This document shows positions 11,901-22,930 of a stretch of 64,000 nucleotides of DNA, piece after piece (within the stretch, counting starts at the first letter, position 1; each line of letters opens with the position of its first letter). This DNA comes from Drosophila persimilis (taxonomy: Eukaryota; Arthropoda; Insecta; Diptera; Drosophilidae). The stretch is from the NCBI RefSeq assembly GCF_003286085.1, contig NW_020825294.1:3162001-3226000 (forward strand), given 5' to 3'. The notes beneath the pieces were generated by a model, which ran no database searches, was not told where the DNA came from, and worked only from the letters and a program-made list of their open reading frames with translations. The translations under genes and the position numbers were made by a program.

Positions 11901-13040
11901 AGCCACTCTAAAACAAGGAAATGCAACAACAAATACTAATTTTGTACTTTCCCGTAAATTGGATCGAGCGTTCGAGCGTTTGATTCGAGTTCATAAGAGG
12001 TTGTGTGTGTGTTGAAACAGTGGTGAAGATTTATTAATTAGCAATTGGAAATTGGCGACGCCTGCTCATAGGTCGACTACGACGAATTTGGTTTGTGAAA
12101 AGGCTGTTTCCGCTTTGTGAAATAAGATATGTACGATTTTTTACATGGCATATTGATTTATAGGTATTAACGAGCTCCCGATTACACTTTTAAGTTGCAT
12201 TTATTGAATGATTCATTAACAGTTAAATTGAAAGTTCTAATCTAATCCCATATTGACTTGACAAATAGTCGCTAAAATTGGCGAGACTACAAGGTTGGGT
12301 GATTTGTTAGTTAAACATATGTATTTTATAAAGCTATGTTGATGACATTTTTAATTAGACACACGCCAAACACTTTCATTGGCAGAAGGCCTGCAAGTTG
12401 CCTGTGGCTATAGATTATGGTTATTTATGTATATGGCTATAGTAGCGGCATTTCATCCAAGTCCCGACTTCATCATATAAACACTAATGGGCATCAAAGT
12501 CACGTAACATGTTAAAAATATACACATGTATATGTGAGAGCCCTCGGTGGCGTAAGACAAGGAGGCGGACAGGTGGGACAAGTGGGACAACTTCTACCTA
12601 AGGGCAAAAAGCAAAGTAGCTTGGTAAAGGGCCCTAGAACAGTTCTACCATCATTCTTTGGTTGGAGAGAACAAACAAATATAGATAAACACGATAATCA
12701 AGAGTCAAATACATTTCTTAGTTGATAGACATTTATTGAGTAATAAGTATTATTGTGCAGTTTTGGTTTATTAATCGCGTAAGGTTTTAATAAGTGATTA
12801 AATACACAACTGAAATTGAGCGTCGTTCCGCGTCTTGTTCCGCAACTGGACTGAAATTCTCGCCGATCTGCTTCGTGCTCTCAATAATTTGCACTCGCTA
12901 TTTCTTGCTTTGCGCTCTCCTCTTGTCGTTGTGAGCTCGCTGGGAGCGAATATTAATCTATTTCTGGAAACTGATATGAAATACATACATATATTGCATA
13001 CAGCGTTAAAGTGCATGGTGCAAAAATAGGGGGAATTCCC
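11901..13040. other. Intergenic DNA, no gene recognised
   Basis: AT-rich, apparently single-copy DNA between the fold-back element and the 3' end of the asparaginase gene. No exon with supporting splice sites was seen. Confidence 0.5.
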
Positions 13041-13050
13041 TTTATTTATT
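13041..13050 (-). terminator. Poly(A) signal of the asparaginase gene
   Basis: On the minus strand this reads AATAAATAAA, two overlapping hexamers about 50 bp after the stop codon at 13098-13100. Confidence 0.7.
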
Positions 13051-13097
13051 ACAAAAAATATAATATATTTTATAATTTTGGTTTGCGATGATCGCAT

Positions 13098-14369
13098 TCA
13101 TGCCGTTATTTCGCCACGCAAATTCATCTTCATCAGCTACAAAAACAAATTTTATTATATTATGTGAATTGCTTTCATTTGCAGTTTACCTCAATCTTAT
13201 TATGGTGCGGTAAATCAGTGCCCAGGACATAGGCTAGCTTGGTATACGCTGCCTCAGAAGTCATGTCCGATCCAGATAAAACGCCCAAATCGCTAAGCAC
13301 TGCTCCAGCATCGTAGATTGCGGCTACGGAGCCGGCCAGGCACTGAGTGCAGTTGACGATGATAACTCCGCGATTAACGGCACTCCGTAGAAGAGAAGTT
13401 ATCTCGGTCCAGTTTGAGGGTATATTACCAGAGCCATAGGACTCCAGGACAACTCCCATAATGGGCTCCGCCAGAGCCGATCGAATCAAATCCAGTGACA
13501 TATCCGGAGTTATTCTCAAGGAGGCCACATTCATCTGAAATTCGCCTGTCACAGCGAGTGGCCTAGCTCCGGGCCCTGGGCGTACCAGGAAATTATTTAT
13601 AATTATGTCACCTTCAAACGTGCCCAGCAGTGGAGCGTTGGGAGAATCAAAAGCATCCAGAGAGTTGCAATTGACCTTGACCGTTCGATTGCCACGAAGC
13701 AGCTTGTTGGCGAAGACCACGCACACTTCCGGTATTTTATAGCAGCCGGATATGATCAGGGACGAGACGAAGTTGTTCCTGCCATCGGTGCGTGTTTCGT
13801 AGATGGGTATCATTGACCCGGTAACGACCACCGGCTTATCCAAATTTTCTAGGAAAAACGACAGGGCAGAGGAGGTGTACGCCAGCGTATCGGTGCCATG
13901 GAGTACAACGAACCCATCGAACAAATCGTACGTCCTCTGGAGTTAGCGATTTCTGTGAGATGCATATATGTATTTCATTTAAATTTATTTGTAATACATA
14001 CACCAATATCTTGGGCTATGCGTTTCCAATCTTTTCCGGCCATATTACTGGAGTCCAGCAATGGATCGTACTCTATGAATTGGTAGATAACCCGTACTGA
14101 CTGATCTTTTACCAGGGGCAGCGCCAGGAAGCCGTCTGGGACCTGCAGGCTGGGGTCATGCAGACTGACATCCTTCCGGATGAACCTTTCAAAAGCTTTC
14201 GGTTCTGGCACTAATACTAAAAGATTCAAAAACACAACACTGAACTGGATACGGATAGCTATCCGTATGCACTTGGAGGCCTCTTACCACCATTGTCGTT
14301 GGGAGTCATCCCAATGGTGCCACCAGTATAGATGACAAGGACTCTTTTAAAATTTAGACACTTCGACAT
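13098..14369 (-). CDS. Type I L-asparaginase, complete, four exons
   Basis: It hydrolyses L-asparagine to aspartate and ammonia in the cytosol. Minus-strand exons are 14369-14288, 14216-14002, 13936-13190 and 13136-13098, with introns of 71, 65 and 53 bp. Phases agree and the product is 360 residues, the usual size of the asparaginase domain. Motifs seen are YTGGTIG at residues 14-20 (nucleophile Thr18), HGTDT at 112-116 (Thr114, Asp115) and RGNRTVK ending at Lys186, the expected catalytic set. Further family blocks are DGRNN, NCTQC and SGSDMTSEAA. The tiny last exon encodes LMKMNLRGEITA, matching the LRGE(M/L)T end of animal homologues. Unlike human ASPG it lacks the C-terminal ankyrin and lysophospholipase-like part. 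There is no signal peptide. It is most like the fly asparaginase paralogues (CG6428/CG8526). No damage was seen. It lies between two inverted DINE-1 copies. Confidence 0.92.
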
Positions 14370-14483
14370 TTGTACCGATCAGAAAGCGTTGCAAACAAGC
14401 ACTGAACCTATGTATCTTTTCAACCTAATAGACCTGCTACCCATAAAATACAAAAAATACAAAATTCTGTACTTCTGTAATCG

Positions 14484-14545
14484 TTCTGGGGTATTGATCG
14501 TTGTATGAACTGGCACATCTATATACTGTATGATTAGTGGTATAA
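14484..14545 (+). mobile_element. Fragment of the fold-back family
   Basis: About 60 bp matches the right arm of the fold-back at 10755-11900: TTCTGGGGTATTGATCG, then TTGTATGAACTGGCACATC, then ATACTGTATGATTAGTG. Part of the arm between the first two blocks is missing. The fragment ends in GTATAACC, which is a DINE-1 terminus motif. Confidence 0.7.
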
Positions 14546-14734
14546 CCAAGAGATTTCTTGCTTTCTACTCGCACACGCACACAGAAACGAGCATTTGCCG
14601 AAGAAGAACCGAGCGATGCCCAAACGCTCACAGACGGGCTCAAAAACGAGCACGACGCAACAAACAGCGGATCACGTAGTAGAAAATGAACGAACATGCC
14701 AAAGCGCGTCCCGGCGCAGCGCCGACGTTTTTAT

Positions 14735-15797
14735 ACCCTATACTCAAAATGGGTATTGGGGTATATTAGATTTGTGGTAAAAGTGGATGTGTGTAACGTC
14801 CAGAAGGAATCGTTTCCGACCCCATAAAGTATATATATTCTTGATCAGCATCAATAGCCCAGTCGATTGAGCCATGTCTGTCTGTCCGTCTGTCCGTCCC
14901 CTTCAGCGCCTAGTGCTCAAAGACTATAAGATTCTGTGATATGTCACTGCTACAAAAATATTTCAAAACTTTGCCCCGCCCACTTCCGCCCCCACAAAGG
15001 GCGAAAATCTGTGGCATCCACAATTTTAAAGATACGATAATACCAAAAACGCAGAATCGTAGAGAATGACCATATCTTTTAGACTGCGGAATCTGAATTG
15101 GATCGTATTATTATTATAGCCAGCATCACGAAAACAATTTCATTTTTTCTCGCCCTGTCTCTCTCTAACACGCACGTAGCAAAGGCGGCTTTGCTTAGAG
15201 TAAAACATTAGCGCCTAGATCTCAGAGACCATAAAAGCTAGTGCAAGCAAATTTGGTATCCACACTCCTAATATATCGGACCGAGACGAGTTTGTTTCAA
15301 AATTTCGCCACACCCCCTTCCGCCCCCGCAAAGGATGCAAATCTGGGGATATTCACAGATCTCAGAGACTATTAACGCTAGAGTAACCAAATTTGGAATC
15401 CGCACTTCTCTTAGATCTCACTATAAAACGTGTATCTCAGAATTTCGACCCACCCCCTTCCGCCCACACAAAGGACGAAAATCTGTTGCATCCACAATAT
15501 TGCAGATTCGAGAAAACTAAAAACGCAGAATCATAGATAATGACCATATCTATCAGATTGCTGAATCTGGATCAGATCAGATCATTTTTATAGCGAAAGG
15601 AAACAAATCAATTTGCAGTGGCTACGCAGCGCGTGACGTCACGCTCAGACTGATTTTCTGTCTCTCTCGCACGCACTCTTTGTCGTGTCGATTAATATTA
15701 GCGGCGTCTGCCGGAGGAGAGCCATACTGACTTAGTATCGGGTATAACTGTAGAGTTGCGGTGTCCGCAGCAACTCACAACGTTCCCCCTCGTTTTT
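14735..15797 (+). mobile_element. DINE-1/mini-me-type Helitron relative, right copy
   Basis: The element runs from ATACCCTATACTCAAAATGGG, through AAAGTATATATATTCTTGAT and a GTCT/GTCC array (14877-14898), to the outer end CGTTCCCCCTCGTTTT. It holds three related internal blocks with CTCAGAGACYATWAAMGCTAG and GAAAATCTGTKGCATCCACAAT. It is inverted relative to 9745-10735 and slightly longer because of an extra internal block at about 15170-15420. It has no coding capacity. Helitron assignment follows the known DINE-1 structure. Confidence 0.8.
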
Positions 15798-18618
15798 TCC
15801 TTTTGTGGTTGAGAAACCGCAGCGAATCTGTCTACCTCCTGCTTTTTCATATCAAAATCGATGCCCTTTTCATTATTTTATTTCTAAAATATTTCCCTTG
15901 AAGCTTTTTTTCAGCAATTTACTTAATTTTTTTTCATCAGGGAGTATGTTTCTCCTTTTAATATCTTTTTTTTTTGGCAGTCTCCGCCACGTCAGCGCGC
16001 CGCTGAATTTTCCAAGGCAAACAAGAAGCAAAAGTTATAATTTGCCATATAGACACATGCATTAGGGATGCGTGTGGCTGAAGGAGTGGTTAAATGGGTA
16101 ACAGCGGGTGGATGGGGAGGGGAGAGGGAGGGGGAGACCTGTGTGTGTTTTTGCACGCGAAATTGCTCGGAAGTAATTTTGTTTACCTTTTATTTTGCGG
16201 TAATTGTTTGCATATGCAGCTGACAAAATTGTCCTTCAATGAATAACAGGAATACGGGGTGGGGTTGGAGAGAGAGAGAGGGGGGTGATGGATGATGGAG
16301 CTACTAGCTACTAGCTGGCTACTAACAAAACAGCCTTGGGGCGACCGTTGGGGAGGTAGAAGAGAGACAACAAGAAACGGAAGTGCGTGCGCGTACTGGC
16401 TGAAAAGCTTTTCACTTGGAAAAACCTTGCTGGCGGTAACACACCCCCTCCCCCCTCTCCCTGCTCATTCCTCTGCTATGTAGCTCCCACCACAAAACCA
16501 GTAGCAAAGTGCAACGGTGGAAATGCAAAAATGAAGCAAGGTGGAACTCGGCCAGAACGAGCTATGGAATATCCTGGAATTCAAAGTTTTGTTTATTGTA
16601 TGATCCTCTAGGTCTTTCCTTCTACCGAAGAGACATGCCCTGTTTTGTAGGGTAATCCGAAAAAAAGATGGCGCCCGCCTGTAAGTCAAAATGGCGTTGG
16701 GCGACCGCAGTTTGTTTTTAGCTTTCGCCTGGCGCTTTGATAAAGTGCAGCCACGCAGCATAAACAATGCGGATATGTGGGATAGGAGGAGGCGGAGGCG
16801 GAGGCTCGGCTCCCCGCCCCCCCCTCGAAGTCCTTCCGAGGCTGCTGCTGGGCGTGGCGATGGGCGGAAGGCGATACCTGGCTAGTACGTGTTTTTTGCG
16901 CTTGAAGTGCTTTCGGCTTTCGGTGGCCGTTAATTGAAATGCATGTGGCGCCCTCCGCCGCCTCCATGGGGGCGAATGGAGCGGAAGATCCGGACAACGA
17001 AGGCGTTGACTATTGCCAGAGACCGAAACAAAGAGTCTAAAGGTGTTTTCGGTTAGTCCGTCTACCAGCGATTCAACAAGGGGCTTTGCCAGGATACAAG
17101 CCATACCCTATTCATATCCATGGGTGCTAGGAGACTCTTCGATGGACACGTGTGCCCGCAAAAAAAATACAAAATGGAATCGAAAATAAGAACAGGACAC
17201 GCTATGTTTTTCGTATAAATACAATAATATTTCAAAAATCTAGTATTTTCTTTATATTTATATTTGTCTCAGCAATAAAACATTTGTGGTATTTTATTTG
17301 AAATCTAGTATATTTGTTAAGAAAAATTGGAATAATTGAATAAGTTCAATAATTGAGTTAAGTATTTTTTTTTTTTTGAATTTTAAATTGTATTTTGTAT
17401 AAAACATTTGTGTTGTTTAATGTGAAATATAGTATTTTTCTCGAAAAACTATCCGACTTTTATTCCGATAAAAGTATTTTTTTCAATAATGCTACAAATA
17501 GATTGATATTTTTAATCTAGGATTTTTATTTCATTTTTTAATTAAATATTTGTATCAAAACAATCAGTAAAAACCTTTAATACAATACAAAAATTATGGT
17601 ATATTATCTGAAATCTAGTATTTCTGTTGTCTTGTCAAACATATTACAAAAAGATTGAGATTTTGTAATTCCACGCATACTTCTACGAATAAGTATATAT
17701 AAGTAATATAATATATATTTAAAAGCGTGTGGCACGTGGAATGCTCCCAAAACAAAGAGCATCAAGGGTATATTCTGCCTCGATCCTTTGGGATCTTTTA
17801 AATTCCGTTTACCATCAACAAACTCCACTTGCGGTTACGGCGTTCCGACTTTACTCCAACGGAGGCGTTTCAGTTGTTCTGGTGTCCCGGTTCTTCCCTG
17901 CCCCCACCCCCCGCAAAGCCATCTTCCATCACCCCCCCGGGGCCCATCCCCCGTCGCTCCACCCCGCAAATCCAATGTTTACTTTTGCACGCACATTTTG
18001 CTGCCGGCGGCACTTGGATTCATTTTTGGGGCTGTGTGTGTGTGTGTGTGTGTGTGTTATGTATTTATGGGTGTTTTGGTGCACGTGTTCGTGTGCGTGA
18101 CACTATCTGTGTGTTCTTGGCAGTTATAACACGCACATATTCAGCCTCTCTCTCCCTCTCTCTCTCTTCGTGTAATTCAAGCGGTTTCTAATTTGCTTGC
18201 CGCTGGCTGTAGCAAATTCTAATTTATTTGCAAACTATGTAACGCATTGGGGGGTTTGGGGTTACTGGCACCTGGCACCTGCCTCCTGCCGCCAGAGGCA
18301 TTCAACAAAGCCAAAGGTCGCAGCGGGTGCACACAGGTGTGTTTGTGTGTGTGTCTCTAGCCAGAGTTTCGGTCGCAAGCGTTGATTAAAATAATGCCAA
18401 AAACAAAACAAAAAAACAAAAAACACCCACAACCAAAGTAAAACAAATGTTAAACACATAAATAAAATGAATGCAGAGCATTGTAGCCCTGGGGCTATGG
18501 CATTGTGTTGCAAGGTGTTGAATTGTTGCAAAAAGCGTAGTTTACAATGAATGCCAAATATATCCGAATTCCTGAATAAAAACTTATCAGAGAACCTCTG
18601 GAAATATCAGGGAATAAA
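15798..18618. other. Intergenic DNA rich in simple repeats
   Basis: Contents are G/A-rich runs (16,100-16,300), a GGAGGC array (16,780-16,810), AT-rich DNA (17,160-17,720), a C-rich block (17,880-17,970), a (GT)n tract at about 18031-18057 and CT runs. Open frames overlap these tracts on both strands. I found no exon I can support. Confidence 0.5.
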
Positions 18619-19084
18619 ATGTTACACATTTTTGTCCCTTTTCCGTCCGTTTGGAAATTATTGTTATTATATTATGATAAAGTATTTTTTAAATTATCAG
18701 CAATCTTTATGATTGGGTGCGGTGGTTTCGAAATGATGAAAAGCGAAACCCCCGCAACGCCATCCACGCTCTCACTTAAAGCCAACTATCAAAATATGGC
18801 AGACTTCACCATTTCCTGTCTGCCAAATACAATATTATTTACTTATTTTTTCGTCATGTTTTCTGACCATGACCATAAAAAGGTTTCTTTCCATTTCTTC
18901 CTCATGAAATGGTCCCTAAATCTAAAAGCCTCCTCCCCGACTTCAGCTAGTACCCAAGTAACTCCGATTGTCACTGACGATCATCCACCATCCATTTCGG
19001 TGATGATCCGCAAAGTTTTTCCGTTCCGAAAATTTTCCCAGTTATTCCAAGAGGACCACCGGCTTGGGCTACGTTGAGACTATA

Positions 19085-19200
19085 GCCGCGAACAAGCAAC
19101 GACGCAAAAGAAACAGCAAGAAGGGAGCCGACGGCCAAGCGCAGCGGACAAGCAACGACGCAAAAGAAACAGCAAGAAGAGAGCCGACGGCCAGCGAGGA
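19085..19200. repeat. Two tandem copies of a ~57 bp unit
   Basis: Two head-to-tail units contain ACAAGCAACGACGCAAAAGA, then ACAGCAAGAAG and GAGCCGACGGCC. The second unit differs at very few positions. It lies just left of the hAT insertion. Confidence 0.85.
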
Positions 19201-19308
19201 AACGACAAAGCCGCACGATGGAGAGGGAGACGGAAAATGCCCGACGATCGTTTCGACGCAGCAGCTAGATGTGAAAAAAGGCAAATAAGCGGCCAATGAA
19301 AAAGCGAG

Positions 19309-19316
19309 GCCTGACC
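19309..19316. repeat. Target-site duplication, left (GCCTGACC)
   Basis: An 8 bp direct repeat is identical to 20382-20389 and flanks the hAT element exactly. Confidence 0.9.
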
Positions 19317-20381
19317 CAGTGTTGCCATTTTAGCCTATTTAAGGCTAGATCTAGCTTATTTGAAAACGGAAAAGCTTGAAAAATTATGAAAATGCTTATA
19401 GCCTTAAATCTAGCCTTTTTTAATTTCACTCTGTTTATGTTTTCCTTTTATATCCTACATATATTTTTAGGCAAATCGAACAAAAAGTATATTTGTTGTA
19501 CATTATCATGGTATTTTAGAATTCATTTGGTATATTGGTATATTTTCGTTGAAAAGTTTTGGTCACTACTACACAGAAACTTGTCGATCGTGTGAAATGT
19601 GTAATTGTGTAATTATCCAACACAGAGAAAGGTAAGCTTCAATAGGATTTGATATTAAAAATAAATAATAATCTGCTGTTTAATTTCAGACTTCCAGATA
19701 ATTTTGAGACATTGGAAAAACTGAAAGTTTTTGCAGCAGAAAATGTACTCGAACATAATAGAAATCCTAATGATCTCATTTCCATATTGAAATTCTTGCC
19801 CAATATGGCAAAATTCACTTAGTCCCTTGGCAAAGTACAGATGACACTATAAAGCTTTGGTCAGAAGTTCTGACTTATAAAGATGCTGGCAAAAACAAAC
19901 CTCTTGAAGAAATTGCTTTATTTGTTATTGAAATTTTACGACTACCGTGGTCATATGCTGCCATTGAACGTGTAATCAGTCAAATAAATATCGTTAAGAC
20001 CAAGCTTGGGAACAAAATGACTGTTAAATCCTTAAACTCAATATTAAATATAAGGTTTGTTTTAGTAATATTTAATTGTCTGATGAATACGACTATAATT
20101 CTTTTGAATTTTGAAGATATGGATTGCGCCGTCATGGCATATGTTGCCACAACTACCAATTACCGGAGAAATATTTAAATTTAATACGTTCCAGCGATAA
20201 ATATACCGATTCGAGTAATAGCGAGTTGGATAAAATTATAACACAATTAGAAATGTGTATATCTATGTGTTTTTTTATTTTTAGCCTATTTTTTGGCCTG
20301 TTTTTTTAAATTTTTAGCTGCTTTTAGCTTGTGTTTTTGTGAATTCTAGCTTATTTTGACGCTCAAAATCTGGCAACACTG
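19317..20381 (+). mobile_element. Non-autonomous, decayed hAT DNA transposon
   Basis: It is 1065 bp long with terminal inverted repeats CAGTGTTGCCA / TGGCAACACTG and perfect 8 bp target duplications GCCTGACC, the hAT hallmark. Subterminal DNA is rich in TAGCC/GGCTA motifs on both sides. Between about 19687 and 20180 lies a remnant transposase with the C-terminal hAT dimerisation region: LPWSYAAIERVISQINIVKT, then LGNKMTVKSLN, then after an insertion or intron YGLRRHG-like sequence. An upstream segment reads LPDNFETLEKLKVF. The frame carries stops and at least one frame change, and most of the ~600-residue transposase is gone, so the copy cannot be autonomous. The transposase remnant is read on the plus strand. 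Confidence 0.92.
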
Positions 20382-20389
20382 GCCTGACC
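20382..20389. repeat. Target-site duplication, right (GCCTGACC)
   Basis: Identical to 19309-19316. Confidence 0.9.
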
Positions 20390-20898
20390 ATCGCTGGGCA
20401 AACTCGAATAGAAATTTCCGAACTCTGAGCTCGAGCGAGTTGTGGAAAAATGCCACGCATTGCCGGGAGAAACAGGATGACGATCGATCGGTGCGTTAGG
20501 CAGGGCACAGATATATAGATATTTGGCAGGATTAACTATGCGATCTGCTCCAATAAATTCCCAGAAGTTATGGTCAGAAAACATGACGAAAAAATAAGTA
20601 AATAATATTGTATTTGGCAGACAGGAAATGGCGAAGTCTGCCATATTTTGAGAGTTGGCTTTAAGTGAGAGCGTGGATGGCGTTGCGGGGGTTTCGCTTT
20701 TCATCATTTCGAAACCACCGCACCCAATCGTAAAGATTGCGAATAAAGGCTGAGAATTTAAGAAATGTATTTCCAGCCACACTTAATAATAATATAATAA
20801 TAATAATAATAATTTCCAAACGGACGGAAAAGGGACAAAAATGTGGAACATTTTTGTCTGTGGCTGCTTTTACCAGCAATGAAGGTGGTATTTTAAAA

Positions 20899-21134
20899 TG
20901 TCATCTGTTTAAGCCATTGATTGCATTGGGCTTGAGCTTCGTTGATTTTTGGCTTTTCCTATGTCCTCCTCTGCCCCAGCAGAGGGAAGTTTTTAAGTCT
21001 TTTCGAAAATGCATCCCCCAGCCCCTTTTTACGTTTCCTTTCGGTAAAACGGCATTCGCTTGACTAGCAGTGGCTCAGGCACCATTCTATGCCCACCTCT
21101 AACTCATGCCCATCTCTAGCGGCAGCTGAGCGGG
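20899..21134. repeat. Deleted copy of the 8.7-9.6 kb repeat
   Basis: Positions 20899-21025 match 8716-8844, and 21041-21134 match 9502-9593. The 650 bp that separate these parts at the other locus are absent here. Flanking sequence on both sides belongs to copies of the palindromic element's right arm. Confidence 0.8.
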
Positions 21135-21174
21135 GTAAAATCCGTTTGGAAAGAGCAGGAGCAGTCACAGTCAA

Positions 21175-21405
21175 CCATATTTTGAGAGTTGGCTTTAAGT
21201 GAGAGCGTGGAAGGCGTTGCGGGGGTTTCGCTTTTCATCATTTCGAAACCACCGCACCCAATCATAAAGATTGCGAATAAAGGCTGAGAATTTTAAAAAT
21301 ACTTAATAATAATATAATAATAATAATTTCCAAACGGACGGAAAAGGGACAAAAATGTGGAGCATTTGTGTGGCTGCTTTTACCAGCAATAAAGGTGGTA
21401 TTTAA
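21175..21405 (-). mobile_element. Second copy of the palindromic element's right arm
   Basis: Same orientation as 20640-20897, from CATATTTTGAGAGTTGGC to ACCAGCAATAAAGGTGGTAT. It has a shorter AAT tract and several small differences. Confidence 0.8.
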
Positions 21406-22141
21406 AAAAAAAATTACAAAAAATAAAAATCCAAATAAACATTCCAGTGGCAGGGAGCCACTCTGCTTGGACAATCGTCACTTCCTTGTTGGAAATTGAT
21501 ATTCAAGCAGCTGCCACACACAATCCTTTGATGCCTTTCGATGGCCGCCTTCTCGGGGATGCCGCTCGTTCGGAGAAATCTTAAGAGCATTGCAACAATT
21601 CCAAGCAATTAATTTAACCACTTAACACGCGCCAAAACTTTACTTCTTTAAGTGTAAATATTGGCGCCTCCTTTCGGCATTATCGGCTGCCGTTTCTTGC
21701 AGTTCGCCCTCCGCCCCAACGAATGCAATTATTATATGAAAAGAAATCAAGCGTCGCAGGCGGCCACAAAAGAGAAGCCCCAAAGACGAAAAATCAAGGA
21801 GCAAAGGAGCTGGAATGGCCCACCGTCCCCCCCCCCAGCCCGCAAATCGACTTTAAAGGGGAGTTGGAACTTTCATTTCTCTTTCACTTCTTTTTGGGCG
21901 ATTTCTTTAATTGCCCCAAATGCAACCACCCGCCCGGCCGGCCTTCAAAGGCAATACAAGGCGGCGGCGCGTGCTGTTATTTCTCCGGCATACCAGTGGG
22001 AGGGCAAATCTGGTCACAGTGCCAACCCAAAAAAGAAAATTTCGACAAACCTTTTTTTGAGATTTCCGTTTTGAATTAAAAATAAATAAAAAAAAAATTA
22101 AATAATTAACGCTGTAAATTAACAAAAGACAACGGAAAGCG
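21406..22141. other. Repeat-cluster filler, no gene recognised
   Basis: Mixed sequence lies between the element copies and the TMEM161 fragment. The overlapping frames of 118 and 137 residues near 21661-22079 compete with each other, and I see no family motif in either. Confidence 0.45.
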
Positions 22142-22425
22142 AGGGCTGTTCTGGGCGCCCAACTGGTGATCACGCTGGTGATGGTCAGCGTGATACAGAA
22201 ACTGAGTCCCCATTGTGTACGTGATCTCCGAGCTCTTCCACTTCTACTTTCCCCTGAAGCAGGAGATCAACCTAAGCATGGTCTGGTGCCTGCTAGTCAT
22301 CTTCTTTGCCCTCAAGCTGCTGTCCTCTCTTACCGTGCTGTACTTCCGAAGCGAGGAATCCATTGGCGAGCGATCCATGGTTATTGTGGCCTGTCTGGTA
22401 TATCTGCAGATCGCATTCTGGTACG
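22142..22425 (+). pseudogene. Fragment of a TMEM161-family membrane-protein gene
   Basis: The first segment (about 22145-22210) reads AVLGAQLVITLVMVSV then IQKLSPHC. This matches the N-terminus of TMEM161 proteins (MAVLGxQLVVTLL...L(A/S)PHC). The triplet at the expected ATG is AGG. The frame then shifts and jumps to a later part of the protein, with blocks YVISELFHFYFPLKQEIN, LSMVWCLLVIFFALK, LTVLYFRSEES and GERSMVIVACLVYLQ. These correspond to the ETNIAVFWCLL...LYFSAEEGGERS region of the family. About 90-100 residues are missing between the two segments, and everything after about residue 100 of the remnant is absent. The intact family protein is a polytopic membrane protein of nearly 480 residues (fly homologue emei). 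This is a broken, internally deleted copy embedded in a transposon cluster. The parent gene is not in the window. Confidence 0.8.
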
Positions 22426-22453
22426 AAGGTACGAAAAGGTACGAGCTATGTAC

Positions 22454-22930
22454 ATATATCTAAACAAAAAATGTCTGGCTCCCTTTTGGGAGACCCTGGC
22501 GGAGAGGAGGAAGGAGCTCCGTGAAAGGACTATGAAAACCGCTTATCAGGCAAAATTTGCCCACCCTGTGTTGGGACGCGTATTATTGAGAAATTAAGCA
22601 CACCACACGGGCTAGTGCAGACACAGCCACAGACACACAATGAGAGAAAAGTACGAATGGAAGTTTCTGGAAAACATTCCGACTTTGCTGCGACATCATC
22701 CAGAACGCATCTGGAAAAGGAATCCCGACCAATGCTGGCTCCTCTCCCATATACGCACACTGGACGACGAAAAGTGTGCGAAAGAGAGGGAATGTGTGAG
22801 ACTTGGAGTTGTTGCGGAGGTTTCGGCAACATTTCGAAACCACCGCAGCCAAAAATACAATTTTACACCGATAGGAGGGAGGGCCCTTTCTGAGACGAAT
22901 CGGCTGGTGGTGACAGAAGGCGGTCCCACC
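22454..22930 (+). other. Unrecognised protein-like segment next to the TMEM161 fragment
   Basis: Two frames have protein-like composition. One ends at 22597 with LAERRKELRERTMKTAYQA. The other (ATG 22640, stop 22960, 106 residues) starts MREKYEWKFLENIPTLLRHH and continues with WKRNPDQCWLLSHIRTLDD. An ACAATAAAG poly(A)-like signal follows near 22945. The second frame may be a small gene or another captured gene fragment. I recognise no family. A motif shared with the palindromic element (TTTCGAAACCACCGCA) lies inside it at about 22834, so part of the frame may be transposon sequence. Confidence 0.35.

Larger units (their letters stand above)
18619..20850. mobile_element. Palindromic element, host of a hAT insertion
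   Basis: The left arm (about 18619-18870) and right arm (about 20571-20850) are inverted copies of one sequence. It contains TTTTGTCCCTTTTCCGTCCG, GGGTGCGGTGGTTTCGAAATG, GCGAGTGGATGGCGTTGCGG-like sequence and TCGTCATGTTTTCTGACCAT. The right arm keeps an AAT microsatellite that the left arm has largely lost. The hAT element at 19317-20381 sits inside. A further copy of the right arm lies at 21175-21405. No coding frame belongs clearly to this element. Confidence 0.75.

Noticed and set aside
18619-19077. 152-residue frame reading MLHIFVPFPSVW
   Set aside because: It reads through the left arm of the palindromic element. The right arm on the other strand gives a similar broken peptide, so it is not a host gene.
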